Shown here piece after piece: positions 24,222 through 42,490 of a stretch of DNA of 64,000 bases. The stretch lies in the NCBI RefSeq assembly GCF_900496995.4, contig NC_044027.1, positions 10,130,743-10,194,742 on the forward strand. Direction: 5' to 3'. The stretch's first letter is position 1. Every line of letters begins with the position of its first letter. A program made the translations under genes and the position numbers. This DNA is from Aquila chrysaetos chrysaetos. Lineage: Eukaryota; Chordata; Aves; Accipitriformes; Accipitridae. The notes under the pieces were generated by a model. That model was not told the DNA's origin. It did not search any database and saw only the letters and a program-made list of their open reading frames with translations.

Positions 24222-24231
24222 CAGAATGGCC
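23972..24231 (+). CDS. CACNA1B: CACNA1B coding exon 1 (N-terminal cytosolic domain)
   Basis: Encodes residues 1-86 plus two bases. The protein starts [16 protein letters not shown], passes through a glycine-rich linker, then [12 protein letters not shown] (residues 37-48) and [20 protein letters not shown] up to KRITEW. The YKQSxAQRARTM segment is the Cav2 N-terminal module known to be needed for G-protein beta-gamma inhibition and dominant-negative suppression; its arginines R44 and R46 are present. The start is well supported: AGAATGG is a strong Kozak context and an in-frame TAG lies at 23945-23947. The glycine-rich linker appears a few residues shorter than in mammals. The exon ends TGG CC, followed by the non-canonical donor ATATCCTTT. 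Family identity is very firm; the paralogue is likely Cav2.2. Confidence 0.93.
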
Positions 24232-25100
24232 ATATCCTTTCAGGGAGGGTGTGTGGGCACGGTGGGGAGGGGGAGAGGAAGACTGGGGGGAAGAGATCCC
24301 TGAGGCAGCTAAGGATGAGTGTCTGGTGCTAATGTAGACGTGCATGTGCGATCCAGTGTGTGTAATGGGTGTGTGACATGGATCCGTGTGTCCGACATAA
24401 TGTACGGCTGTGTAGCTGGGTATCATAGGAAATTGCTTCTGTGGGAATGGTGGAGTGTGCTTTTGACTATGCCAGGGATGTGTGTAAAAGACATATGTGC
24501 ATTTCAGTGTGTGTTTAAGCTGTGAGATATACAGTTGCACAGATTTACATTACCTACAATTTAAGGCAAATGCAAAGGGTTCTGTGAGAGTCATGCTAAT
24601 GAATCCTGAGTCTTATTTCCATCTTAGAGCCTTTCAACTCTTCTTTCTCACTCTGAACAGAAGGAGAAACGTGGGATAAAAAATGGTGACACCTTAGCAT
24701 TAAAGCTGCATTCATAGTAGGGACGTTGATAGCCAAGGTACCTTGTGAATCCCATTAATACAATCATTGCAGCTAGGTTTTTAGTACATCACCTCCTGAA
24801 TCCATTAGAATCAACATGAATCTTGTCACTTTGATTAGGTGCTTAGGCTGTACTAAAAAAAAAAAAAAGGAAAAATAAAAAAGAAAAGCTCTGTGGCAGA
24901 GGGAGGCAGTAAGTGGAGAGAAGGATCATCTGCTGTATTGGGAAAGGGGCAGATGCTTTCTGTCTCAGAACCAGCTCCCGGGCCAAGTGAGCTGCAGAGA
25001 TCTTCAGAAGGGGGCTTTGCTTCTAGTGATGGTCACAGTGGGGTTGTAAGCCATGAGAAAAGGGAAGCAGACTATTTGAGGTTACCAGGGAGTAGATATA

Positions 25101-25125
25101 GTGTGTGTGTGTGTGCGTGCATGTG
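25101..25125. repeat. GT microsatellite
   Basis: Short (GT)n tract with interruptions (gtgtgtgtgtgtgcgtgcatg) in intron 1. Confidence 0.8.
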
Positions 25126-25682
25126 TGTACAGGAGTGCATTACACTGGTGACTTCACGGGAGCTCGTTGTTTTCTTTTCATTTGCTATCACACACCTATT
25201 AATCCTCAGCTAACAGAAGCAAGGCCTCCTCCCAGCCTCCTAGCAACACTTTCAATTGCCACAGAGGCCAGCTCTCCTTCAGGCTTCCCCAGTTTTCACT
25301 TCCTGAGGGGCTAACAGGAAAAAAATACACCAGTAGAGTGAATGCACTTCCCGTGCCCCTGAACACACACCCATATTGATCTTTCTGTCCCTATTACAAA
25401 ATCACAGGGATTGCTGTCCTTCCTCACCCATTTATCCTTCCCTGCATTCAAGTCTGAATAAACAAGCTCCAAAGCTCCGGTGGCAGGCAGAGCATCGCAT
25501 TTCCTGCAAGGCTAGACGCAGTCTAGCCCTCTCCCATCTCTTGGGTGACTCGCCTGCGTCTTTCTCGTGAAGTGTGGGGAGGGGACCCACAGCTCTGCGG
25601 AGTCAGCGGATTCAGCGGAGCCACCAGCCCTTCCCCACGCCGGAGCTGCGGGGCGAGGTGCCCGGGCGGGCGGGCGGGGCAG

Positions 25683-25781
25683 GACGCTGTCCGCGGTGCT
25701 GAACGAGCGGAGCCGTCCGCGGTGCTGAACGAGCGGAGCCGTCCGCGGTGCTGAACGAGCGGAGCTGTCCGCGGTGCTGAG
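25683..25781 (-). promoter_or_regulatory. Tandem array of four RE1/NRSE (REST-binding) site matches
   Basis: Read on the minus strand, the RE1 consensus is TTCAGCACC, two spacer bases, GGACAGCGCC. The site at 25683-25703 has a perfect left half TTCAGCACC and right half GGACAGCGTC (9 of 10), and about 19 of 21 consensus positions match overall. The copies at 25709-25729, 25735-25755 and 25761-25781 repeat at 26-bp spacing and match at about 18 of 21 positions each. Changes fall mainly in the distal part of the right half, and in the last copy at the first base of the left half. REST is a zinc-finger repressor that silences neuronal genes in non-neuronal cells. A site in intron 1 of a presynaptic calcium channel is functionally sensible. 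Comparison is by eye against the remembered consensus. Confidence 0.7.
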
Positions 25782-25789
25782 CGGAGCTC
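25689..25789. repeat. 26-bp tandem repeat, about 3.9 copies
   Basis: The unit begins GTCCGCGGTGCTGAACGAGC and ends GGAGCC. Copies start at 25689, 25715, 25741 and 25767. The third ends in T instead of C, and the last is shortened by loss of about 3 bases (GAAC-GAGC becomes GAGC). Near-identity of units implies recent expansion. Confidence 0.95.
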
Positions 25790-26451
25790 GTTGCCGCCCT
25801 GGGGCCCCGCCGCCGCCCGCGGCGCTGCTCCGCCCTGGGAGTGCAGGGGCTCGGCACGGCTCTGGGCTAGAGACGACGGCGAAAGGCAAGGGGGTACCTA
25901 GTGTCGGGTTTGCCTTCTTTACCTTGAGATGTCTTCACTCGTACTTCCCGGTAGGGTGCTGGCGATTTTAGTCTCACCGGGAGTAGGCATTGCAATCTAG
26001 CAGTAGTTCATGTTTTGGACCTGCGTAGACACTCTAAATAGAACTTTTCTAGCCCATCGCTTATTTACACTATGCGCTCAAGTTAAATGACAGGGAATTT
26101 CTGAAGAACAGTTCAGCAGATGTCATTCAGCTGTATAATCTATTTTGGGGCAGTTTAGCTTATCAATCTCATTTAAAAACAATAATTATTAATTGCTTTT
26201 TGTTCCCTTTGGACCTTTTGCTTTCTTGCTCCCAAATTCCTTGAGCAGCTCAGATCCTGTGTAAGTCATTAACTCTCAAAGAAGAGAGCCAATTTCCTAC
26301 TTTTCTTCCAAAGACACCCCAGAAAGAACTGAGGAAGTCAAAGAGACTAAACAGCTTTAAAAAAGATGAGACATCTTAGAATGCTCAACTAATGTAACCG
26401 CTTAAGTAGAAATGGGATTTGGATAAGGTTCTCCTTGTGTGGTCTCGTGTT

Positions 26452-26460
26452 TTCTTTAAC
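26452..26460 (+). promoter_or_regulatory. U12 branch-point sequence
   Basis: TTCTTTAAC matches the U12 branch consensus TTCCTTAAC at eight of nine positions. The branch A is at about 26458-26459, with the intron end at 26473. Confidence 0.85.
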
Positions 26461-26473
26461 TTCTGGTCTCCAC

Positions 26474-26579
26474 TCCATTTGAATACATGATTTTAGCTAC
26501 AATCATAGCCAATTGTATTGTGCTGGCCCTGGAACAACATTTGCCGGATGGAGACAAGACACCTATGTCAGAGAGATTG
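26474..26579 (+). CDS. CACNA1B: CACNA1B coding exon 2 (segment IS1)
   Basis: This 106-bp exon completes P87 and encodes residues 88-122: [20 protein letters not shown] then [15 protein letters not shown]. Residues about 91-110 are transmembrane helix S1 of repeat I, followed by the short extracellular S1-S2 loop. [13 protein letters not shown] agrees with Cav2.2, whereas Cav2.1 has LPDDD as I recall. The exon is entered by the AT-AC acceptor and left by a standard donor ttg|gtgagt at 26580. Its length matches the 106-bp second exon I recall for Cav2 genes. Confidence 0.95.
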
Positions 26580-33253
<6,674 letters not shown>

Positions 33254-34730
33254 TAAGTGACCTCCTCTGGCCCTAAGTTTAAGGGGAACTCCTGCTCTGA
33301 TTTGTGTTGGTTTTTAACTGTGGATTGGGGTGGGAGTGATTTTTAGTGAAATAGTACTAAAACCCTGCATTTCTGAACTTACTGTCTTTAAATAATGGCT
33401 ATTGTGCTGAATGAGTCACTTCCAAAGCATTGTTTGAACCAACTAAAAAGAGGTTTTGAGGGTATTTATTTGTATATATGCTGGCATGTGTCTTATCCAG
33501 ACGTTTCTCAGACTCTGCAGGTTCTAATTGCCACTAGGTACTTGAACCTGATTTAAATCTATCTATCTTCTGACATTACAGGATAACTTTAAAAGTCAAC
33601 ATGGAGTGAGCTAACAAATTAAATGCATCCCATTTTTAAGCTATTGCAACTCTGAAACCAGTGAAGTTTCTGCAGGAATGAATTTGGTCTGCTATAAAAT
33701 AACTTTCCTAAAAATAATTCAAAGAGGGTGCATGTTTTATAGAGGACAGAGCTGAAAATGTTACCTCTGCATTTTGTACCCTGGTTTGAAATGATATCAC
33801 TAATTTCTTTCTTGGAAACGCTTACAATGTTTTTATGTTACACGTTGCAACAGTTTCTATATCTATTTATATAAATGTAGTGTAATGCTAGTGAATAATG
33901 AAAATACAAACATTAAGTAACACGGTCTACAAATGGTGCTTTAAAGCTCCAAAGGAAATGTTCCAAAGGTCTGCTTGAGGTCCTGATCTTGCAGCTTTCA
34001 TCTTGGAAGGATTTCAGTTAGTTTTTCCCCCTGAAAACTGCAGTCTGACTCTTGTTATTAATATGCACTCATTTCACACACCTTCTCTGCTACTGTGTGT
34101 GACGAACATATATATTCTTTGGTCTGATTAGTGGCATAGAGTAGGATGCTGTTAGGAAAATGCTTGCATACATATACAGATGTATTCATTAGATACATTA
34201 TCACTGTAATTCTATTTGCATTCAGTGCACCATGTGATATAGCAATTGAGAGGCCAAAGGGAATTCTTTATGTATTGAGAGGAAGAAAATAAATATGCAG
34301 GGCTTGATTCTCCTGCTGCTGGGGCTGCGTATTTAATCAATAGAAACTTCAGTGGAGCCACAAGGAGAATCAGATTTACATACTTGGAAGCATAGGGGGT
34401 ACCAGGCTGAAAAGAGAATTAGCACAGATGCTACAATTATTCACACCGATGTTATGTTCTGATTCCTAGTTAGCACTATGCCCTTTTGTGTGTTTGTAAA
34501 AAAAAAAAAAATCGGCCCTGATTCTGGAAAGGACTTTGGCAAGTGCTTTAATTTATCCTTCAGCAAAGCATTCAAGTACATGTTTGAATTCAGCTGACTT
34601 CAGTGGTTCTGTACTTAAAGTTAAGGCTATACATAAAAGCTTTCCTGAATTACAGCCATATTGTTATTTGTTTAGGCATGTTTTAGATTTGGGTTTTTTT
34701 TTCATAAACACAGGCCGAGAATCAAAATAG

Positions 34731-34754
34731 TTTTTTTTTTTTTTTTTTTTTTTT
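34731..34754. repeat. Poly-T tract (24 T)
   Basis: Uninterrupted T-run in intron 3. A separate A-run of about 14 lies at 34498-34511. Confidence 0.9.
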
Positions 34755-34779
34755 AAACTGTAACTAGCTGTGACTGAGA

Positions 34780-35060
34780 CATTCAAAGTTTTGCAACAGT
34801 AGCTGAAACATCGCGTGTGTGTGCCGTGCTTGTGGAATCGCAACTGAATGCGCGATGCTATAGGTGTGACACCAACATCTTACTGGTGCCGGTTTTATTG
34901 TGAGTGCTATTTGCAGTGCTGTTTGATCTCTGAGCATAATTGCGGAATATCGCCTTGATTAGACAGCTGTAATAAGGAATCCTGTTGCCATCTGCAAACA
35001 CGCGTATTCTTTTGAAGTACCATCCTGTTAACGTCAAAGCTGCTGGTTTCCAATGGTGAT
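34780..35060. promoter_or_regulatory. Candidate conserved element in intron 3
   Basis: CpGs are unusually frequent for this AT-rich intron (catcgcgtgtgtgtgccgtg, gaatcgcaactgaatgcgcg, ttgcggaatatcgccttg, acacgcgtattc), and the TAAT-like motif gattagacagctgtaat is present. No frame is coding-like. Enhancer function is inferred from CpG retention only. Confidence 0.3.
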
Positions 35061-38000
35061 ACTAGCTGGGTTGTATTGAAATTGTCTTGTACATGGACTT
35101 CCCACCAGGCAGGCAATGGAGGGAAGGCAAAGTGTAAACTGACTGACATTAAGTCCAAGAGTCATCTCCACTGAGGAAATCCACAGACCTCTAATCCTGT
35201 AATTCAAGGGCTGCATTTAGCAAGGCGCCTGTGCTCATGCCAAATTTTTGGTGTCTAGGGGGGGCCCTACTGAAAATAACAGGGTTACTCATGTGCTTGG
35301 TTAGATAAATGCTTTCCTGAACATGGGGTTGTATTTCCAAACCCAGTTCATGAGGTGGAGGGACCTACAGTAGAGAAATACTGTTGAAAGATCTGCAGCT
35401 TCACACAGGGGATTGAATTAGTGTTTTCTCTGTAGCCTGTTGTGTTTTGCTCTGAATTTCCTAGATCCTTATTATGTTCTTAGCTCACTCCTGCGTTGGC
35501 ATGGGTCTGTGCTAGAAAGCAGGAGCTCCTCTTCCTTGGGCTTCCTTCACTGTCCAGAAACCCTTTCATCTGCCCGTCACCTACCCTAGCTTGGCTAGCG
35601 AGGGGAAGTCTGAGCAAGGCCATTTATTGGAGGTGGACATCATCCTGGCATTTCTGTATCGAGACTTTAAAGGCAGGTTGCTGAGGAAGAACATTTACTA
35701 CTGACAAACCTGGCTGTTTCTCCAGGGAGGGGCTGTGAGGTGGTGACACAAGTGGGACCTTAATTTTCATTTCTGTGGAAGGTAGTCTCCGATCTGGGTG
35801 TTTCAAAAAATAATCAAGCAGGTTCTGTAACCTATTTGAGAATAATAGAAAAGGACAGCACTAAACTCGTATTTAATGTGTTCTTATAAATATAGATAGG
35901 TAGGACATCAGGTTTTGAAATATCATTTTACTACTCTATCAAAAGCTTTCCTTTGCCATATGTGCAAGATTTCTACTTGAAAATGTTAATTCATGTTTCC
36001 CAGGCAGTGATCAGCATTCAGTTCCTAAGCTCAGTTTCACATTGATCTTCAATATTATAGAGGGATTTTGATTTCTCTTTTTTTCTGTGTAAGCACGAAT
36101 GGTCAAGAAAATGCATTTCATGATACCACATGCAGAGTTGTATACTTGCTAATCCTGTTGAGTGCACATTTTTATTAAGGTAAATGGTGAATGTCAGAAA
36201 ATCTGATCTCACTTTCAGCTTTTAGCTAAAACCCATAAAAGCAAAGAGCAGCTTTGCTCTTGTTAGCTGTTTCCGTAGGAAGAAGGCCAGCCAGTGTCTG
36301 GGTGTGTTTTGGAGGAGGCTGTGGGGGAAGGCTCTGCATTTATTGAACTTACCCTTATGTAAATATTACAGTGATCATGCAGTAACCCTTTCCACCTGTT
36401 TTTTCCAAACCCACTTTTTGCTACTTAATGCCTGCACACTGCCATTACTGGTAAAAACATATTTTTTTTTTATTTGCCTGCAATGATGGACATTTTGTCA
36501 AAATCAGACAGTAGAACTTGTTAATCAGAAAATAAATTAGGGCTGTGTTATATACAGCCAGGATCAATATCCTATTGAGCTAACTGGAGTCTAACAGATA
36601 GTGGCCCAAAATGGCTTGGTTTGTTGTTCCAGAAAACACTCCCTCAGTTTCTTTCCACAGCAATGCTGTGGTGCCTTTTTCTCACTTACTTTCAAGGAAG
36701 CATGCTGATTTGCTGTTAATAAAGGCCTGGAAAAATAATAGATTGCTGCTCCTTGAAGGATTTTGTTTCCTTTGTAATTTTTTTAGTTATTTCTTGTAAA
36801 CTCCTCCAGTTGTAGATGAGTATTGAGGAAAGCTGCCCTGCTGTGATGTGCCTGTTGCCACTGTGGAGAGAGACACTTATATTTTATAGCTTCTGCTCAT
36901 TTTATTTTCACATTTTTGTGGGATTGCATTCGTTCCAGTGATGACATCACCCATTAGCAGCTCTAAATCACACAAAAATGCAATTTCTCAACTAGCCTGG
37001 GACTATATGATCTTAATGCACTTTTCCCAAGGTAGGAGTGAAGGGACTTTTTACTTTATTGCTGCAACCTGTCTTGGGGTGGAAACCGCAGAAATCCACA
37101 GTTGTCTTGGGAACAAAGTCCTCCCTACATACAAGCCCCTCAGATGGCAGTGGATGAAGCTATGAGCCTGGATTCAGGGCCTTGAGGGTTCAGACCTGTT
37201 CCCGTTGGAGCTCACGGGAAGATTTCTCCTGGTGTCCCAGACTTTGAATACAATAGCCCGAAGAACTGCTGTACTGGGTTAAACTGCAGACATCCTCTCT
37301 AGCTGGAGCTGGTGTAATGGGGTGGCTGCTGAGGGGAAGAATGGAGAACAAGGCATGAATAAAATGATCCTTATCTTCTTGATTCCAAAAATTCAGATGT
37401 CTAGGGATTTTTGAGAAAAAATATGGGTCTGATGGCTTTTAAACTGTGGTCCAAGAGGACTGTCCTCCTTGGTTGTGTTTTGGAACATGTTTATATTTTT
37501 GGCTTCATCGTATCCTGGGTAATGGGTCTCATGGTTTAATTGTATACCACGAGAAAAGGTGCTGATTATCCCTTTTTTCATCGCTAGCTACCTGAGATTT
37601 CCTTTGGTGCCTCCTAGATTTTGTATAGTAATATCTGGAGAATAATCATTCCTTTTTCTGCATGCTTATAGTTTTATGAATCTCCAGCATTTCCCTGGTC
37701 AGAGATTTTTGTTGCCCAGCCTCCCTTGACTTGAGAGCTTTTCTGTGCACCACTGACCTATGCTGTTGCTCTGGTCCTTTCCTAGTTCTAGCATATCTTC
37801 TTGGAGGCAGTGACCACAAGCTGGTATAAATAAATGGAACGCTTGAAAGGATCATGCTCTGTCCTTTACGGGCAGAGTTAATTTTTTTGGCTTTCAATCA
37901 GCCTGGATTAAACACTCTTGAAGAGTCCTGGTAGCTTCTTGAGCCAGTTGGATCGGCTGCCTGGATCTCTGGGTGGGACTGGCAGAGACAGAGTGTGCCA

Positions 38001-41000
38001 GGCCTGGAGCTGCCAAATGATGTGCACAAAGTCTCTGTGCTGTTACTGATGTCTCAGGCTGTCGGGAACAAATTACAAAAGCTAGAATTATCTTAATTGT
38101 CTGGATGACTGAGAAATGTGCTCCTAGCTCCTGGTGATGCTAATAATTTGGAAGGTAACTCATTTAGTAGCATAATAAAGACCTGTTCATCCTTGATGTT
38201 AGCTTTGCTAGTTACCAGGATCATCTTAGTATGTGGGCAGTCTGAGATGCTATTCCTGGTGCAGTGTATGAGGAGCAGCAGCAGCCTTGGTTGCAGTGAT
38301 GGCTGTCAAAGGGGGAGGCATAGGAACCATCCAGCCTGGTCTGTGCAGCAGGCTATGAACCTCTGATCTTTCAATTTGAGGTGGATGTACCTCCTAGACA
38401 GGGTATGGGGTGAGATGTGACCGCAAAAGTATTTGAGAAGTGGATGGCTGGTTGAGGGCATGTTCCTGTGCATTCAAAAGCCCTTAGACTAGGATGTCTG
38501 AATTATGGAGCCTTATGTGACTGGCTCTTGTGTACTTCCCCAAACACCTCAGTCTTGCCACCTGCAAATAACCATAGAACATAATAATTTGCAAAGCAAA
38601 ACTAAAATGAAATAAAAACCCTTGGATGCCTTGCCAGCATCACTTTAGACAGTATGCTCAGTACTTTGTTTATAAGCTTTAGATCTAGACACCTAAGGAA
38701 TAAAGGGGTTAGGAGGAGGGAAATGCAGATTTCTCTCTGCTTTTCTGACATGGAACTTTTGGCACTTCTGTGCTAGAAAGCAAAGCTGAGCAGCAACAGG
38801 AGTTGGGAAAATGGATACTTTAACAGGGACAAGCTTCCTCTTGATTAGTTGTCACAAGGAAAACGAGTAAGCTTCTTTGCATGGTTATAGAGTATGGGTG
38901 GTGATGGACTAAGGCTGACTGCTATGAGCATTGTGCATGAGTCATGCTAAGAGCAAAGCCTCTATAGATTTTAATGGAGCTGATCTTTGTTTTCAATTTC
39001 TTTAATGCTCCAGTGATGGATGGATACTTGCTGGCTCAGAAGAGCTAAGGGTACCTTCTGAAATTAAATCAGATAAAAAAATTGACAAGGCAAAGGGAAT
39101 TTACCTGTATTCCTGAATGCAAGGTGTTAACTGGTGATCTGCCTGGTGTATGGGGGCAGTAATGGAGGAGGGCAAGTAACCAAATTTTTTTTTTTGAGGC
39201 AGAGAAAATGAGTGGTGAGTAACTGGAAGGGAAGAGGGCATGTGAGGTCTCAGTTTGAACAGTCAAAAATAGTTTGAAGTTCTTCTCTTTTCTGTCCCTT
39301 GGCCATCTGGGCTCTTGGGGAGCTGAAGAAGCACTTTCCTTCAAAGGAGAAGATGCTGGACAGGGAGGAAGGATTTGTGGGCTCTAAACCCACCTTGGCA
39401 AATGTCCGTTTCCTTTTATGCACTATTACAGCCAGTTTTGCCCAGTGGGGCAGCAGGTTCCTTGGGATTGGAGCTTGCTTTCCATCTGGGCTTGTTTCAC
39501 CTAGCAAAGGGGGTCCCAGGCCATGCTGAGCCTGTTGGAGTGTTAATTAGGGCTTATGCCTTTTTTTGTTCCTTATAGTGGCTTTTGTGCATTGATTTTG
39601 GTGGGGTGGGTAGAGGCAGGTTGAGTTAAGCAGGTGGGTGTGTAATTGTGTGGCTGGCTGCTAAATTAGAAGGAAACTTTCCTGAGCAGAGGAGGACTCA
39701 GGGCTGTGCTTAAAGGAAGACTACAGATGGTCACAGACCCTCAGAGGACCTGCAGGTGGGGACAGCCCTTCCCTGGCAGAAGTTATTCTTGAAGCATAGC
39801 TCTGGTCTGGTTGCAGCAAACTGAATGTTTCAGGTCAGATTACTTCTCAAGGGCAAATAGATGATGAGATTGACGTGCTTCTCTCTTACTTTATTAGAAG
39901 TCACTGCAAGGTATTGAATATCTGGTATGTGAACTGATAAGTGATGGTACCACACAACAAGAAGCCAGAAAGTTGAGGCACAGACAAATACCTTTTCTCC
40001 AAAGAGAGAGGAAATAAAAGCATTTCTTCCAATTCCCATCTTGTGCTGCATTCCATGTTTTGTGCCTGTTTGTCCTTCTCCGAAGCTTTTTGTTCACAAA
40101 GAGGGGAGTGTTAGACACCATCTGAGGGTTCTTGCACCTTTCTGCCTCGTGGGCCCTGAAGTTGGGCAGCTGTAAAGTAAAAGTGGCCATCCTAAGTGAA
40201 AGGGAGGTATGCTTTCTCATCACAGCCAGAGCTTTATGAAAGCCAGGCAGGACCATTAGTCCAGAGTCCAGACAGCATTTTTAGCTTTTTATGGCTCCCA
40301 AAGGGAGCTGGTGGCAGGGAAGTATTGTCTTTTGTGAGGGCACCAGCTGTACCATGCAAAGGCAACTGTGGAGACTGCAGGTGGGAAGAGGACTCTGGAC
40401 CTTGTGATCTGCTCCTAATGTCTGATCCTGCTCTAGCAATCATGTAGTGTGGGCATCTGCTTGACTGCTTGCTCTCCTCTATAGGTGGAAAGTACTGTAT
40501 AGCTAGCTGCTATTATAGCTGGGTACGAATACTAGGAATTCAAAACCAAAACAACAAACAAAACTGCAACTATGAAGTGCTCTGATGTTCATTTTCTTAA
40601 TGCTTCCCAGTTTAAAAACAAAAAAACCCAAACCCCAACCCCAAAACACCCAAGTCCTCTGTGTGGTGTTGAGCGCTGTCTCATGATTAGATGAGGAGGA
40701 GTGTGCAGGATTTCTCAGGCTCCTGTTCCTCAAATGTTGCTTCTGCTGCTGTGTCCCAGTTCCCAAGTGGCCAGCTTTTGATAGCAAAGTGCCTGCTCAT
40801 CTGAGATAATAAGAACCTGGCTGTGATTGTTGAAAAGAACGAGGATTTAGAAAATCAGCCTAGTTTTAATTGTAATCTAATCCTGAGTGCCCGGAGCAGC
40901 CGCATCGCATTTGCACGTGCATCCTTGGATTCACAACTCGCCCCAAAGGTTTTGGGTGCTCTGGGACCATTGCCTTCCTCAGGGCTCCCTGAAAACATCA

Positions 41001-42472
41001 GGGAAACTTAGTGGAGGTGGAAAACTGATCTTCCATTTTGTTCTTGCTGAACCACTAACAAGGTGTGTGGGACGTTCTGGCCAGGGCAAGGCTTCAATGC
41101 TGGATCCAGGAGGATGAGCAGCTCCAGGTCTCTGTATAGGTAACCCAAGCTCTAGGGTCAGCACCTGGTGTTTGGGTACCTGGAGATGCTTTTCGACACC
41201 AAGGTTAGGCTCTTTGCTTAACTTCAGCTATCTTGGATCTTCTCTGTGCTGAAGGATCTGACTGAATTGGGATGGAGGGAAGGGATCCTCTGTGACTGAG
41301 TTCAGTAATACCAGTGGCTGCAGGATGAATGGGGCAGAGTGTACATTGCATGAACTCCTGGCTGCATGGGAAGGCCACTTTTGTGCCATGGGGAAGCTTG
41401 GCAGCTTAGGCTGAGAAAGAAGTTGTGCTTTCTATGTGTGGCACATGTCAAACCTGTAGCGTGAGCTAGAGGATTTGGAAAGTTGCCTGATCCTCACAAA
41501 GGAGCATGACCGCCTAAACAGTGCTCTTCAAATACATATGAGAAATCTTTCCTTCCTGGCATGGTCAGCATTAGCTAAATCAATGGCTGACAATAAATAC
41601 AAGGCCTTGTGCCTCCCCTCTCCTCCATTTTCCTGTACGCTGGTGGTCAGGAAAATCACCTTTCATTGTTTTTTGATTAATAAATAAAATGAACTTATTT
41701 GCTCAGTGACCTTGGGGTGGAATATTGAGGAAACTGGTCAGGTTTTTCCAGTGGATATTCTTATTCTGTCAGTGCTGGAGAAGATGTCTTGGTTTCAAGA
41801 GCTGGCTACAGGGGTGGGTGTGTATGTGTAGGTGGTTCTCGTGATCAGCTGTAGACTTTTAAAAGCATCCCTCTGGAGCAATAAGTTCAGGTCACTCCTG
41901 AGTAAAACCCCAGATTTTAGCCAATAATGGGTTTAGCTGTTGGCTCAGCTCAAGTCAGTTCGTGTTGGGCTGTGTAAGAAGGAAGGAAGATCAGAAGAAG
42001 AGATTGGAGCGGTGCCGTGCTTCGCTGGGAATAGAAATTGTACTTGGGGCTCTCAAAAGAGGAGAGGGCTGCTCTCAGTGTGTCACACTTATGCCATAAA
42101 TCTCTTTGCAGATGCTGTGAAGGTTCCGTATGGATGTTTCTGGAGAGAGGCTAAAGTTGACTCCCTGCCTTTGCCTTATTAAACATGTAAAAATTCCCTG
42201 TAAGGGTCTGCAAAACAGGAAGTACCCAGTGTCAGGCTAAGGGTTTAGAAGAGTGTTGATGGTCCACGGGGTGATGCAGAGGTAAAGGAGAGAAGGACAG
42301 AGATGAGTTGCTTGGAGGAGACTAAGACTTTTTCAGCTACATAATGTCCCTGTGCTGAAGAGCTCTCAAACTAAACTGATAATCAGAAATACTTAGTTGG
42401 ATATAGCTTGGTTCTGGTTCAAAGAGGACTTAAAAGAACCTAAATTGGAGCTCCCAGCTTATTTTCCAGTTT

Positions 42473-42490
42473 AAAAAAAAAAAAAAAAAA
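42473..42490. repeat. Poly-A tract (18 A)
   Basis: Homopolymer in intron 3 without a recognisable retroposon body. Confidence 0.9.

Larger units (their letters stand above)
25545..25880. promoter_or_regulatory. Intragenic CpG island in intron 1
   Basis: GC and CpG density rise sharply between AT-rich flanks. The island includes gggcgaggtgcccgggcggg, the RE1 repeat array, and ccccgccgccgcccgcggcg. It could be an alternative promoter, an unmethylated regulatory island, or a platform for the repressor sites it carries. Repetitive minus-strand frames here (for example SFSTADSSARSAPRTAPLVQ) are translations of the tandem repeat, not a protein. Confidence 0.6.
24232..26473 (+). other. CACNA1B: Intron 1: U12-type AT-AC intron
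   Basis: The donor is ATATCCTTT (24232-24240), a perfect match to the U12 5' splice-site consensus. A branch-site match TTCTTTAAC lies at 26452-26460, one mismatch from TTCCTTAAC. The intron ends CCAC at 26470-26473, about 14 bases after the branch adenosine, which is the short spacing typical of the minor spliceosome. Joining across AT...AC restores WPPFEYM exactly, with a codon split after two bases. A GT-AG alternative at this junction would break the conserved peptide. U12 AT-AC introns are a known feature of voltage-gated sodium and calcium channel alpha-subunit genes. Confidence 0.93.

Noticed and set aside
25512..25889. Minus-strand frame encoding a repeated SARSAPRTAPLVQHRG-type peptide
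   Set aside because: It is the translation of the 26-bp tandem repeat. There is no start context, splice structure or homologous protein.
41150..41180. Additional RE1 site (tcagcacc)
   Set aside because: Only the left half matches. The right half GGACAGC is absent.
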